Assembly (NCBI RefSeq): GCF_051251695.1
Contig: NZ_JBPOEU010000011.1
Span: forward strand, 62,001-126,000
Source: Maritalea sp051251695
GTDB lineage: Bacteria > Pseudomonadota > Alphaproteobacteria > Rhizobiales > Devosiaceae
DNA length: 64,000 nucleotides
Direction of reading: 5' to 3'
Part shown: positions 8,587 to 18,165 of the stretch, in pieces
Layout of the letters: every line of letters starts with the position of its first letter
Numbering within the stretch: the stretch's first letter is position 1
Translations under genes and position numbers: made by a program
Notes under the pieces: model-generated
Database searches by the model: none
Told to the model about the DNA's origin: nothing
What the model saw: only the letters and a program-made list of their open reading frames with translations

Positions 8587-9513
8587 ATGACTGATTCACA
8601 GGTAACAAAAATTGACCCATCTCAGGTCAAAGCAGAAGCGCGTAATGCGCAGCTGCAAATGCTCAAAGAGTTCTGGCACTATTTTAGCGCCAACAAGGGC
8701 GCCGTTATCGGCCTTGTTGTTTTTGGGTTCATGATATTTGTCGCAACTTTTGCGCCCTTATTGGCGCCACATGACCCCGGCCATCAATATCGTGATGCAT
8801 TTCTGGTGCCCCCGGTTTGGTCAGAAGGCGGCAGCTGGAGTTACATTTTGGGCACTGATGCGGTGGGGCGCGATATGCTCTCTCGCCTCATTCACGGCTC
8901 GCGATTTTCACTCTTCATCGGGGTGGTTGTTGTTTCGATTTCCTTGACCGGTGGTATTATCATCGGGCTGGTTGCGGGTTACTTCCGTGGCTGGGTTGAT
9001 GGCATCATCATGCGGGTTATGGATATCATCTTGGCGTTTCCATCCTTGCTGATGGCGCTTGTGCTTGTTGCTATTCTTGGCCCAGGTCTTGTGAACGCGA
9101 TGATCGCAATTGCAATTGTTTTGCAACCTCACTTTGCCCGACTTACCCGTGCAGCGGTAATGAGTGAAGCCAACCGCGAATATGTGACATCTGCAAAAGT
9201 TGCAGGTGCCGGGCATATGCGATTGATGTTCAGAACCATTTTGCCCAACTGTTTGGCACCCTTGATCGTTCAAGCGACCTTGTCGTTTTCAGCGGCGATT
9301 TTGGATGCGGCGGCCCTTGGCTTCTTGGGCATGGGCGCCCAACCACCGACCCCTGAATGGGGCACAATGCTTGCAGAAGCACGCGAGTTCGTGTTGCGAG
9401 CTTGGTGGGTGGTTACATTCCCAGGGATTGCGATTCTTGTCACCGTTTTGGCGATCAACTTGGTCGGCGACGGCCTGCGCGATGCGCTTGATCCAAAACT
9501 CAAGCGGAGCTAA
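8587..9513 (+). CDS. dppC: dipeptide ABC transporter permease DppC
   Basis: This is the second inner-membrane permease of the importer (308 residues). It has a cytosolic N-terminus of about 35 residues, a first helix near residues 38-60, the OppC N-terminal domain, and the binding-protein-dependent transport domain. The EAA loop is EYVTSAKVAGAGHMRL near residue 198. Its stop overlaps the start of dppD by one base (TAATG), indicating translational coupling within the operon. Confidence 0.93.
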   Translation: MTDSQVTKIDPSQVKAEARNAQLQMLKEFWHYFSANKGAVIGLVVFGFMIFVATFAPLLAPHDPGHQYRDAFLVPPVWSEGGSWSYILGTDAVGRDMLSRLIHGSRFSLFIGVVVVSISLTGGIIIGLVAGYFRGWVDGIIMRVMDIILAFPSLLMALVLVAILGPGLVNAMIAIAIVLQPHFARLTRAAVMSEANREYVTSAKVAGAGHMRLMFRTILPNCLAPLIVQATLSFSAAILDAAALGFLGMGAQPPTPEWGTMLAEAREFVLRAWWVVTFPGIAILVTVLAINLVGDGLRDALDPKLKRS

Positions 9514-10385
9514 TGGCCATGGAAAATTCAAAACCAAACGTATTAGAGATTAAAAATCTAACCGTGACCTTTGATACCGCTGACGGCCCGTTTAAGGCGG
9601 TTGATGGGGTAAACTTTAAGGTCAACCAAAACGACATTCTCGCCATCGTGGGCGAGAGTGGATCGGGTAAGTCTGTGGCCATGCTTGCTGTGATGGGCCT
9701 ATTGCCCAATACCGCAACGATTACCGCAGACAAGATGGAATTTGAAGGCACAGATATTCAAAATCTGAGCGAAGGCGAACGTCGTAAGTTGATCGGTAAA
9801 GACATTTCGATGATCTTCCAGGAACCAGTGGCAAGCCTTAACCCGTGCTTTACGGTTGGTTTTCAGATCAATGAAATGCTCAATGCGCACACTGATCTGA
9901 ATTCAAATGAACGCAAAGAGCGGGCAATTGAATTGTTCGAACTTGTTGGCATTCCCGAACCGGACAAAAAGCTTAAAAGCTATCCGCATCAATTGTCTGG
10001 CGGTCAATGCCAGCGGGTGATGATCGCCATGGCGATTTCGTGCAATCCAACGCTATTGATTGCTGATGAGCCGACCACGGCGCTTGACGTGACCATTCAA
10101 AAGCAGATCCTTGATTTGCTGTTGGATATTCAAAAGAAAAACAATATGGCGCTGATCATGATCACCCACGATATGGGTGTTGTGGCCGAAACGGCTCAAC
10201 GTGTTGTGGTGCAATATAAAGGGCGTCAGATGGAAGAGGCTGGCGTGCTCGAATTGTTCGAAAACCCACAAAACCCCTATACCAAGGCTTTGCTGTCTGC
10301 TCTGCCAGAACGTGCAGAAGGCGATCGATTGCCAACCGTTTCGGACTTTGGCGACAACTTTGCCGATGAAGGAGCCGCATCATGA
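9513..10385 (+). CDS. dppD: dipeptide ABC transporter ATP-binding protein DppD
   Basis: This is an ATPase subunit that drives peptide import with DppF. Walker A is GESGSGKS (near residue 48), the ABC signature is LSGGQCQRV, Walker B is LLIADEPTTALD, and the switch histidine lies in MITHDMG. At 290 residues it is shorter than the common 320-330. The protein ends soon after LLSALPERAEGDRLP and lacks the cysteine-rich C-terminal Opp/Dpp ATPase extension. It overlaps dppF by four bases (ATGA). Confidence 0.92.
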   Translation: MAMENSKPNVLEIKNLTVTFDTADGPFKAVDGVNFKVNQNDILAIVGESGSGKSVAMLAVMGLLPNTATITADKMEFEGTDIQNLSEGERRKLIGKDISMIFQEPVASLNPCFTVGFQINEMLNAHTDLNSNERKERAIELFELVGIPEPDKKLKSYPHQLSGGQCQRVMIAMAISCNPTLLIADEPTTALDVTIQKQILDLLLDIQKKNNMALIMITHDMGVVAETAQRVVVQYKGRQMEEAGVLELFENPQNPYTKALLSALPERAEGDRLPTVSDFGDNFADEGAAS

Positions 10386-11203
10386 GTAATGTGATCCTAA
10401 AAGCACAAAACATCTATCGCGATTATGTCACCCAAGGCGGCATGTTCAAAAAAGGTGATGTGGTGCATGCTCTTAAGGGCATCAGTTTTGATGTCATCGA
10501 AGGCGAAACGCTTGCGGTTGTGGGCGAAAGTGGGTGCGGTAAATCAACTTTGGCCCGCATTCTAACCTTAATTGATGCACAAACGGCTGGCGATCTTGAG
10601 ATCGAAGGCCAAGACATCAACATCAATGTGCAAAAGCCAACCGCTGAAATGCGCCAACGTGTTCAGATCGTTTTTCAAAACCCATATGGCTCGCTCAATC
10701 CCCGCCAAAAAGTTGGCGATGTGTTGGAAGAGCCGTTGGTGATCAACACCAACATGCCAGCGGATGAACGCCGTAAACTGGCGATGGAAATGCTTGAAAA
10801 AGTAGGACTAGAGCCTGTGCATTATGGGCGCTATCCGCACATGTTCTCAGGCGGTCAACGTCAGCGGATCGCGATTGCGCGGGCGTTGATGTTGCGGCCA
10901 AAGATCTTGGTTTTGGATGAACCTGTTTCAGCGCTTGATTTATCTGTGCAGGCGCAGATTTTGAACTTGCTCGCGGATTTGCAAGACGAGTTCAATCTTT
11001 CCTACATCTTCATCTCGCACGATCTGTCGGTGGTCAAATATATCGCGGACCGGGTGATGGTGATGTATTTTGGTGAAATCGTTGAGCAAAATACGCGGGA
11101 GGAAATTTTCTCTAACCCGCAGCATGATTATACCAAAACATTGTTGGCTGCGACGCCACGAGCAACCGTTGCCTCAATCAAGAAACGTTTGGGCGTGAAC
11201 TAG
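10382..11203 (+). CDS. dppF: dipeptide ABC transporter ATP-binding protein DppF
   Basis: This is the second ATPase of the importer (273 residues), with Walker A GESGCGKS, signature FSGGQRQRI, Walker B ILVLDEPVSALD and switch segment FISHDLSVV. Like its partner it lacks the usual C-terminal Opp/Dpp extension and ends shortly after TLLAATPRA, so both ATPases of this system are of the short type. It is the last gene of the operon and is followed by an intrinsic terminator. Confidence 0.92.
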   Translation: MSNVILKAQNIYRDYVTQGGMFKKGDVVHALKGISFDVIEGETLAVVGESGCGKSTLARILTLIDAQTAGDLEIEGQDININVQKPTAEMRQRVQIVFQNPYGSLNPRQKVGDVLEEPLVINTNMPADERRKLAMEMLEKVGLEPVHYGRYPHMFSGGQRQRIAIARALMLRPKILVLDEPVSALDLSVQAQILNLLADLQDEFNLSYIFISHDLSVVKYIADRVMVMYFGEIVEQNTREEIFSNPQHDYTKTLLAATPRATVASIKKRLGVN

Positions 11204-11228
11204 TTTCAAGCTTTGAGTTGAGTTTAGG

Positions 11229-11259
11229 AAGGCGGGGACATTGTTCTCCGCCTTTTTTA
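11229..11259 (+). terminator. intrinsic terminator of the dpp operon
   Basis: AAGGCGG (11229-11235), a 12-base loop and CCGCCTT (11248-11254) are followed by a run of T. It lies 25 bases after the dppF stop. Confidence 0.85.
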
Positions 11260-11293
11260 TTGGACCATCAACATTACGCTGAAAAGCCTAGTT

Positions 11294-13564
11294 TTATGCG
11301 GCTTTTGACCGACCAGATGACGCGCCAGCACTGAAAAAATCAGCCAATTCAGTGAGCTTTTGAATGTCCTCGACAAACTGATCTGTTGATTGGCTGGTTT
11401 GTTCTGCCAATGCGGCGTTATTCTGCGTCATCTCATTAATGGTCCCAAGGGAACCCATGATGTCAAGCAAGGTCGTCGCTTGCTCGTCAGAGCTTTGCGT
11501 TATGCCTTCAATGCTTTTGTGCAATAAATCGGTTTGCCCGATCATATCACCAAGCTCATCGCCTAAATCATTTACCATCTGCACACTTGATTGGATTTCA
11601 GCGATGGCTTGTTCCACTTGTCGTTGAATGTCCTTGGCCGCTTCACCTGAACGAATGGCAAGGCCGCGCACCTCTCCGGCAACAACTGCGAACCCACGCC
11701 CTGCTTCACCTGCTCGAGCGGCTTCCACTGAGGCGTTAAGCGCCAAAAGATCGGTCTGGAAGGCCATTTCGCCAACCTGATCGGTAACGGACGCCATTTT
11801 TTGCGAATGGTCGCGTAGCGCATCCATTTGAGCGATTGTGTTTTTAAGGATCTTCTGACTTTTCTCAGCAGACTTCGCCGTTTGTGTTGAAATACCAAGC
11901 GAGTCTTGGGCCGTATCGCGGTTTGAAGCCGCAGCCGTTGAAACACCCGAAGTGGCGTCGGTGGTTGTTTTTACCGTTTGCGCTTCACGCTCGGCTTGCT
12001 GGGATAGCTCGCTGGCTGTTTGGTTGAACTGAGCGAACGCGGCATCCATATTGCCGATGCTGACTTTTAGCGTCGATACGACGTTTGAAATCGAATTCGC
12101 ACTGGAATTGAGCGCCTTTGCGATTTCGCCAAAACGACCCGGTCGATCATCGTCAACGCGCACCGTTAAATCACCGCTCGCCATGCTGGAAACCATGTGG
12201 TGGATTTCATCCAACACGGATTGCAAATTGTCACCGAGTTCAGTGACAGCACCACATACCTCATTTGAGAACCTGAGGTCTTGTACTGGACGAAGATCAA
12301 TTGAGAATTCGCCTGCACCAAATTTTTCGAACTGCCGGCGCAAGTCTGCAATAAACTGCGCTGTCGCTTGCGCCTCATGCTCAAGTTTTTGCTTGCTGGT
12401 GAGGTCGAGTTTTTCCTGCTCGGATTGCAGCTCCAATCGCTCTTTGGCGTTCTCGCGGAACACCAACAGTGATTTCGTAATCGCGCCGATTTCAGTTTTC
12501 GGATGATAATTGGGCAATTCAATATCCAAATCCCCTTCCGCCAAACGATCCGTTTGTTTGGTGATGTGCGATAGGGGCCGCACGATGGAAACAATAATGG
12601 ATATGCCCATTATTAGGATGGTTGCAGAAAATCCAGCAACCCCGGCCAACATAATCGTTTGGGCTAGAGACGCTTCGTCTGCGGCGCCCAAAGATGCAGT
12701 GTGGGCGGCCTCTTGAGACTGCGCGGCAAGGCCGGCGATTTGTGTGCGTTGGCGTTCTGAATTATCGACCAAGCTTTGGACGGCCACGTCCAATTCTTGT
12801 TTTTTGCTCCACCACGCGCTCATTTCGACAACATAAGCAGCGAACTCCGTTTCAATTTCAGACCAGAAATCTGGATCAAGGTCAGCTTCGTTTCCTACGG
12901 ATTTGAACTGGCTGACCAATTGACTAAAGGACGTCCAATTGTCGTCAATCGGCAGTCCTGTCAGATTGGCTTCCGCGCGACGTACATTGTTGAAAACAGC
13001 ATTTAGGTTGGCGATTTCAACCGTTTCGTCGAACTCGAATTCTTCTAGTATTCGTGTGCTTAAACGACCTGCGACATTGGAAATGCGCACCGCAAGATTG
13101 TCGATGGTGTCGATGCCTTCGCCTTCTGTATATTGCACGGCATACTCTGTCACCAACCCCAGGTCCGACTGAATTGCACTTACGTCCTGCAACAGTTCAA
13201 GCTGCACGGATAACCCCTTGAGGGCCGTCGCAATAGCGTCTGGATCAGCAAGCTCTTGCGCTTGAATAGCAAGCAGTGACGCTTCTGTTTGGGCAAATGC
13301 GGCTTGAAGCGTTGCGAGCGCTTCAGGGCTTCGTGTGCGCAAAAAGCTTTCGCGCAAATAGTCAAAGTTTTTATATTCCACCAGCGAGTTGCTGTAGCTT
13401 TGTGCCAGCGCGCTTAGTTCTTTTTCGACTGAAAGGGCGTTTTGCGCCCGATTTAGACCACCAACATAAGTTGTGGCGATCAGCGCTAATCCCACGGCGA
13501 TTAAGCCAATGAAGAAGATCAGTTTGTTCCGAATTGTGAACAATCGCGATAGCTGGAAGAACAT
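11294..13564 (-). CDS. methyl-accepting chemotaxis protein
   Basis: This is a membrane chemoreceptor that signals through CheW/CheA, 756 residues long. One transmembrane helix lies near residues 13-35. A long, mostly helical periplasmic sensor region follows, then a second helix near 310-332 and HAMP segments (PLSHITKQTDRLAEGDLDIE and, further on, a second HAMP-like SMASGDLTVRVDDDRPG). The signalling domain has the conserved tip around GRGFAVVAGEVRGLA. The C-terminus lacks a CheR-binding pentapeptide. The ligand is unknown and no other chemotaxis gene is nearby. No strong Shine-Dalgarno precedes the ATG. Confidence 0.92.
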   Translation of the reverse strand: MFFQLSRLFTIRNKLIFFIGLIAVGLALIATTYVGGLNRAQNALSVEKELSALAQSYSNSLVEYKNFDYLRESFLRTRSPEALATLQAAFAQTEASLLAIQAQELADPDAIATALKGLSVQLELLQDVSAIQSDLGLVTEYAVQYTEGEGIDTIDNLAVRISNVAGRLSTRILEEFEFDETVEIANLNAVFNNVRRAEANLTGLPIDDNWTSFSQLVSQFKSVGNEADLDPDFWSEIETEFAAYVVEMSAWWSKKQELDVAVQSLVDNSERQRTQIAGLAAQSQEAAHTASLGAADEASLAQTIMLAGVAGFSATILIMGISIIVSIVRPLSHITKQTDRLAEGDLDIELPNYHPKTEIGAITKSLLVFRENAKERLELQSEQEKLDLTSKQKLEHEAQATAQFIADLRRQFEKFGAGEFSIDLRPVQDLRFSNEVCGAVTELGDNLQSVLDEIHHMVSSMASGDLTVRVDDDRPGRFGEIAKALNSSANSISNVVSTLKVSIGNMDAAFAQFNQTASELSQQAEREAQTVKTTTDATSGVSTAAASNRDTAQDSLGISTQTAKSAEKSQKILKNTIAQMDALRDHSQKMASVTDQVGEMAFQTDLLALNASVEAARAGEAGRGFAVVAGEVRGLAIRSGEAAKDIQRQVEQAIAEIQSSVQMVNDLGDELGDMIGQTDLLHKSIEGITQSSDEQATTLLDIMGSLGTINEMTQNNAALAEQTSQSTDQFVEDIQKLTELADFFSAGASSGRSKAA

Positions 13565-13770
13565 GAATTTGAACCAAACATGAAAATGACAGTGCCATCA
13601 GCATCCTCCGACATGGTTTAAAACATATTAATTTCCGCATATTTGGTAAACTATATGTATCACTTTGTTGAACATTGAATTGATTTCCCATCTATGTGGA
13701 TTTGCTGCTACCAAACAGGTTCCCATCATTTCCAGCCCATGAATTGGATGAATTTTTGCCTGCTCACGAT

Positions 13771-15207
13771 ATGCCGATTTTCGGGAACCAGTATGCTCAA
13801 TTGCCCGAGCGATTTTACACCAAGCAGCCTGCCACGCCGGTTTCGAGTCCCAATTGGATTGCGTTCAACCAGAACTTAGCGACAGAATTGCAACTGGATT
13901 GTGATGTTCTGTCCGGTGAAAAGGGTTTGGAGATTCTCTCCGGGAACATGGTTGCACACGACACCACGCCCTTAGCGATGGCCTATTCAGGCCACCAGTT
14001 CGGTAACTGGAACCCACAAATGGGCGATGGACGAGCATTGTTGCTGGGTGATGTTCAGAACAAAGTGGGCCAGCATTTTGATGTGCAGTTGAAAGGCTCT
14101 GGCCCCACGGCCTATTCGCGCAATGGCGACGGACGGGCAGCTCTAGGGCCTGTTCTTCGAGAATATGTTCTTTCAGAAGCCATGCATGCACTTGGGGTGC
14201 CAACTACGCGGGCATTGGCTGCGGTGACAACCGGGGAAATTGTGCGCAGAGAAAAACCGCTGCCCGGTGCGATCATTACGCGGGTCGCCAAGAGTTTTGT
14301 GCGCGTTGGTACGTTTCAATTTTTTGTTGCACGCGACGACAAAGAAGGGCTGGAAAAACTAGCTGACTTTTCCATTGAGCGGCATGCCCCGGACATCAAT
14401 GGTCCCGATAAGTATGTCAAATTTCTTGATCGAGTGGTTTCATCGCAAGCAGAACTCATCGCTAAATGGCAATTGCTGGGGTTCATTCATGGGGTCATGA
14501 ACACAGACAATATGTCGGTTGCAGGCGAAACGATCGACTATGGACCCTGCGCTTTTATGGACGAATATGACCCGGCGACGGTTTTTAGCTCCATCGACCA
14601 GTTCGCTCGTTATGCTTACCAAAATCAGCCACGCATTGCTCGATGGAACCTTGGTGTTTTAGCTCAATCCATGTTGCCTATATTGAATGAGGACGAGGAA
14701 AAGGCCCTAGAAATCGCCCAAGCGAGCATTGATCAATTTGCCCCCCAATTCGATGCGGCTTTCCGCACTGGTATGCTATCCAAGATCGGCATCAAAACCG
14801 AACAGGACAGTGACTTCGAACTGGCCGTTGAGTTGCTCAATGTTATGAAAGAAGCGCGAGCTGATTACACCAACACATTCCGCGCGCTCTCAAGACTTAA
14901 CTTGAAAAACCCCGAAATTGGAGCTGCTCAATTACCGCTCACTGAATGGATCAATAACTGGCTTCGACACACCGATGGCGGGGATCGTGTTGACCAGGAA
15001 TTGATGCGATCCGTAAACCCAGCTTTCATCCCGCGCAATCATCGCGTTCAGGCCGTGATTGATGCGGCGACGGAAGGTGACTTTACGCTGTTCGAGGAAC
15101 TGATGAGTGTTTTAAAAACACCTTATCAAGATCAACCGGTTCACCACGCCTATAGCCTGCCACCAGAACCTGATGAACGCGTACATCAAACATTTTGTGG
15201 GACTTAA
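13771..15207 (+). CDS. selO: protein adenylyltransferase SelO (YdiU/UPF0061 family)
   Basis: This pseudokinase-fold enzyme transfers AMP from ATP to hydroxyl side chains of proteins and has been linked to redox stress. Conserved stretches include SGHQFGNWNPQMGDGRA, LKGSGPTAYSRNGDGRAAL, the catalytic GVMNTDNMS and DYGPCAFMDEYDP. The C-terminus keeps the cysteine of QTFCGT, where eukaryotic forms have selenocysteine. A GTG at 13696 would add 25 residues. I prefer the ATG at 13771 because homologues begin a few residues before N-x-YA-x-LPERFY. Neither start has a clear Shine-Dalgarno, so the start is uncertain. Confidence 0.92.
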   Translation: MPIFGNQYAQLPERFYTKQPATPVSSPNWIAFNQNLATELQLDCDVLSGEKGLEILSGNMVAHDTTPLAMAYSGHQFGNWNPQMGDGRALLLGDVQNKVGQHFDVQLKGSGPTAYSRNGDGRAALGPVLREYVLSEAMHALGVPTTRALAAVTTGEIVRREKPLPGAIITRVAKSFVRVGTFQFFVARDDKEGLEKLADFSIERHAPDINGPDKYVKFLDRVVSSQAELIAKWQLLGFIHGVMNTDNMSVAGETIDYGPCAFMDEYDPATVFSSIDQFARYAYQNQPRIARWNLGVLAQSMLPILNEDEEKALEIAQASIDQFAPQFDAAFRTGMLSKIGIKTEQDSDFELAVELLNVMKEARADYTNTFRALSRLNLKNPEIGAAQLPLTEWINNWLRHTDGGDRVDQELMRSVNPAFIPRNHRVQAVIDAATEGDFTLFEELMSVLKTPYQDQPVHHAYSLPPEPDERVHQTFCGT

Positions 15208-15267
15208 TATGGATCAACTGCTCGTTCTATTTGTGGAGTAGGATACAGTTTTTAAAGGGATAGCCAC

Positions 15268-16491
15268 GTGCGAACCATTAAAAACGATCCAGTAAAACTC
15301 AAGCGCTCCTTATCACTCCCCATGCTGGTTTTTTACGGTGTGGGCGTGACCGTTGGGGCAGGCATTTTTGCCCTTATCGGCGAGATTGTTGGCATCGCGG
15401 GTTCTCAAGCCCCATTGGCATTTCTTATCGCCGGCTTTATCGCGGCGGCAACAGGCCTCTCCTATGCCAAGTTGGCTTCCCTTTATCCACGCGCAGGCGG
15501 CGAAGCCGTTTTCGTAAAAGTCGGGCTTGGGCCACTTTTAGGGCGTTTGGTCGGTCTTGGCGTTGTTGCAACCGCTATCATATCAAGCGCCGTGGTTTCG
15601 CTTGCATTCGCGGGTTATTTTCAACAATTGGTCGATATTCCGACACCGCTTATCACCAGCGTTGTTGTCATCTCGCTTGCAGGTATCGCATGGCTTGGTG
15701 TGCGAGAGAGCGTGATATTTGCGGCGGTTATTACTGTATTGGAACTGGGCACGCTCGCTTATATTTGTTGGCTCGGCTTCCCCCATCTTGACGTAAACAC
15801 TGTTTTCACGGTGAACCTCAATCTGTTTGCGCCCAACACCCAAGTCTTTGCGCTTACTTCTGCGGCGATGATCGCGTTTTTTGCCTTTATCGGCTTTGAA
15901 GATATCGAGAATATGGCAGAGGAAACAACAAATCCTCGCGCAACCGTTCCACGCGCCATTTTGATCACCCTATCGATAACGATCGTTATTTACATGTTGG
16001 TCGCGCTTGTTGCTGTCAACAGTGTGGACATTTCAAAACTAGCACAAAGCGACGCACCAATTGCTGACTTGTACAGTGCGTTGTCAGGCAGAGATGGCGA
16101 TATCATCGCAGCGATTGCCACCACGGCGATGGTCAATGGCATATTGGTGCAAATCGTCATGGCGGCTCGCGTTTTGTACGGCATGGCGAATGAAAAGCTT
16201 GTGCCTCAACTGTTTGCACATCTTGACCCCAAGCGCCAAACCCCGAGCTTTTCCACCTGGTTTGTGGCAGCGATGACGATTGTTTTGGCGTTGAGCTTTC
16301 CGCTCGTCCATCTAGCAAGAGTGACAAGCGTGATCATACTTTGTGTTTTTGTGCTCGTTAATTTCTCACTCTGGCGCATTGGCGGCAGTAAAGAACACGC
16401 TGCAGAACTCAAAAATTGGAAATGGCTGGGTTTATTCGGCGCTATAATTTCTGCCGCCCTGTTGGTGAGCGAAGCTGTCAACTTCCTTTGA
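15268..16491 (+). CDS. APC family amino acid permease
   Basis: This is an inner-membrane amino acid or polyamine transporter of 407 residues with about eleven to twelve transmembrane helices. The first helix holds the glycine-rich substrate motif GVGVTVGAGIFALIGE of the APC superfamily. A conserved FFAFIGFEDIENMAEE segment lies near residue 210. The start is a GTG at 15268 behind AAAGGGA. It lies 60 bases after selO on the same strand and converges on the methyltransferase-like gene twelve bases away. The substrate is not predictable. Confidence 0.88.
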   Translation: MRTIKNDPVKLKRSLSLPMLVFYGVGVTVGAGIFALIGEIVGIAGSQAPLAFLIAGFIAAATGLSYAKLASLYPRAGGEAVFVKVGLGPLLGRLVGLGVVATAIISSAVVSLAFAGYFQQLVDIPTPLITSVVVISLAGIAWLGVRESVIFAAVITVLELGTLAYICWLGFPHLDVNTVFTVNLNLFAPNTQVFALTSAAMIAFFAFIGFEDIENMAEETTNPRATVPRAILITLSITIVIYMLVALVAVNSVDISKLAQSDAPIADLYSALSGRDGDIIAAIATTAMVNGILVQIVMAARVLYGMANEKLVPQLFAHLDPKRQTPSFSTWFVAAMTIVLALSFPLVHLARVTSVIILCVFVLVNFSLWRIGGSKEHAAELKNWKWLGLFGAIISAALLVSEAVNFL

Positions 16492-16503
16492 CCTAAGAAT
16501 ATT

Positions 16504-17127
16504 TTACTGCACGCGCTCAAAGAGATATGCGAACGGCGATTTCGTATAGGCAATACCGCGACCTGACGCGATAAGTGTTTCGCGGGTGATGGTTTGGGGT
16601 TTCTTGGGAACCATATACAGATCAAGATTATCGCGGGAAACCTTGTATCCGTCCTTATTGGTCTCGACCACACCAGCAAACCTAAAACGCGGATCGAGCG
16701 CTGCGAGAGCAGCGTCGCCATGGCTTGAATTGACCAACAGGGTTCCCCCGATACGCAGGAAGTGTCCACACGCCTCAGATATGAACCCAGCATAAAGCGA
16801 AATCAGCAGATCAAAGTGTTGATCCGCCAATTCAAGATCATAATAGTCGCCGTGCTTGAATTGAAACTGCGCATCAGCACTGCCGCCATTCTCGGAAATG
16901 ATCTGACGAACCCCATCAATATCGGCGAAGAATTTTGCCGCCCTTTTGTCCATATCCGCATAGGTCACATCATCAAAGACAAACGATGGCGCTACATCGA
17001 CATAGCTCCCTGCATAAAGGACTTTCGTCGCGGGAATGACCTCACCAATGGCTTGAAACAGCCGTAGCCGATCGCCTTTATGCTGATCTTGCTTTTCCCA
17101 AAGTATTTGGGTTTTCGTCTGGCTCAT
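16504..17127 (-). CDS. putative class I SAM-dependent methyltransferase-like protein
   Basis: The 207-residue cytosolic protein has a Rossmann-like opening (KVLYAGSYVDVAPSF, where motif I would be) and an acidic YADMDKRAAKFF segment. Then come FDLLISLYAGF and LRIGGTLLVN, resembling methyltransferase motifs. The canonical glycine-rich loop is not perfect, so catalysis is uncertain. The ATG at 17127 overlaps the stop of the upstream flavoprotein gene (ATGA), so the two are translationally coupled and probably act together. The open frame extends further upstream, but that part lies within the preceding gene. Confidence 0.65.
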   Translation of the reverse strand: MSQTKTQILWEKQDQHKGDRLRLFQAIGEVIPATKVLYAGSYVDVAPSFVFDDVTYADMDKRAAKFFADIDGVRQIISENGGSADAQFQFKHGDYYDLELADQHFDLLISLYAGFISEACGHFLRIGGTLLVNSSHGDAALAALDPRFRFAGVVETNKDGYKVSRDNLDLYMVPKKPQTITRETLIASGRGIAYTKSPFAYLFERVQ

Positions 17128-18068
17128 ACCATCACCTCCGGCAACGCGCCCCACCGCTCCATCGCCAATTCGTGCAGCATCATCTCCACGCAAAATCCAC
17201 CTTCTGCAACTGCTGCAGCGATACCACTAAACCCAATACGGGCGTCGCCTACCACGTAAAGGCCGGGGATGTTGGTTGTCCCTGACGCACCTGCAAGCTC
17301 TTTCATGCCCCAATCGTTCTCCTCGGTTGGAATGACGCCGAGCTGCTCGGCAAAGTTGGTCGCGGGCGAAGAAAATTCCTCTACCACAAAGCCACTTTGG
17401 CGCACGACCTTGCGGCCACCTTCAAGTTCGACATGGGTCAATTTGCCGTCGGTCGAAATGAGCGCTTCTACCTTGCTCTCCTCAACGGGCACGCCTTTTG
17501 ACACGAGCTCTGCCTTGGTATGATCATCCAACGCTTTACCGTTGGTGAACACCACAAGGTCTTTCGACCAAACCCGCATCATAGGCACGAAGTGCTGAAC
17601 TACACTGTGCCCGAATATGGCCAGCGCTTCATCTTTATGTTCAAAGCCGTCACAAAATGGGCATGGATAAACGGACTTTCCATAAACAGCTTCAAGGCCC
17701 GGCAATTCCAACTCCGCCAGATTGTCCTTATGCCCGGTTGCGATCAACATCTTCTTCCCATGCAATATTCGACCATCCATCAACGTTGCGGAAAATCCTG
17801 AGGGTGTCCGCGCAACGTTGGTCACACGGTCTTTAACATAATCGACCGTCGTGTATTTTTTCAGCTGGTCTTTTGCGACAGTTAAAATCTCACTTGGATG
17901 AGCACCATCCCGCGTCAAGAAACCGTGTGAAGCGGTGGTGACAAAATTCCGAGGATCTTCAGCGTTGATGAAGGCTGTTTTCAGTCTGGTGCGCCCAGCC
18001 ATTAAAGCTGCTGATTGGCCTGCAGGTCCGCCCCCGATAATGATAAGATCGAATTGAGTTTCGTTCAT
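17124..18068 (-). CDS. thioredoxin-reductase-like FAD/NAD(P)-dependent oxidoreductase
   Basis: This 314-residue two-dinucleotide-domain flavoprotein has the FAD-binding GGGPAG (residues 12-17), a redox-active CPFC (Cys136, Cys139, in YPCPFCDGFE) and a C-terminal FAD motif YVVGDARIGFSG. The CxxC places it among thioredoxin-reductase-like enzymes. CPFC-type members include stand-alone disulfide oxidoreductases, and canonical TrxB usually has CATC, so I do not call it trxB. It is coupled to a methyltransferase-like gene and divergent from an AraC regulator, which probably controls it. The thiol substrate is unknown. Confidence 0.85.
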   Translation of the reverse strand: MNETQFDLIIIGGGPAGQSAALMAGRTRLKTAFINAEDPRNFVTTASHGFLTRDGAHPSEILTVAKDQLKKYTTVDYVKDRVTNVARTPSGFSATLMDGRILHGKKMLIATGHKDNLAELELPGLEAVYGKSVYPCPFCDGFEHKDEALAIFGHSVVQHFVPMMRVWSKDLVVFTNGKALDDHTKAELVSKGVPVEESKVEALISTDGKLTHVELEGGRKVVRQSGFVVEEFSSPATNFAEQLGVIPTEENDWGMKELAGASGTTNIPGLYVVGDARIGFSGIAAAVAEGGFCVEMMLHELAMERWGALPEVMV

Positions 18069-18165
18069 AGTAACCTCTGAATTATTGCTCGCTATGAAAC
18101 TAATTTAGGCGAATTCACTTGTTTGCTTTAGAGCGTCGATTTGGGTATTATCGGCTGATCTTACG

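Noticed and set aside
17128..17193. N-terminal extension of the methyltransferase-like protein
   Set aside because: It overlaps the flavoprotein gene, whereas the ATG at 17127 forms a standard ATGA overlap.
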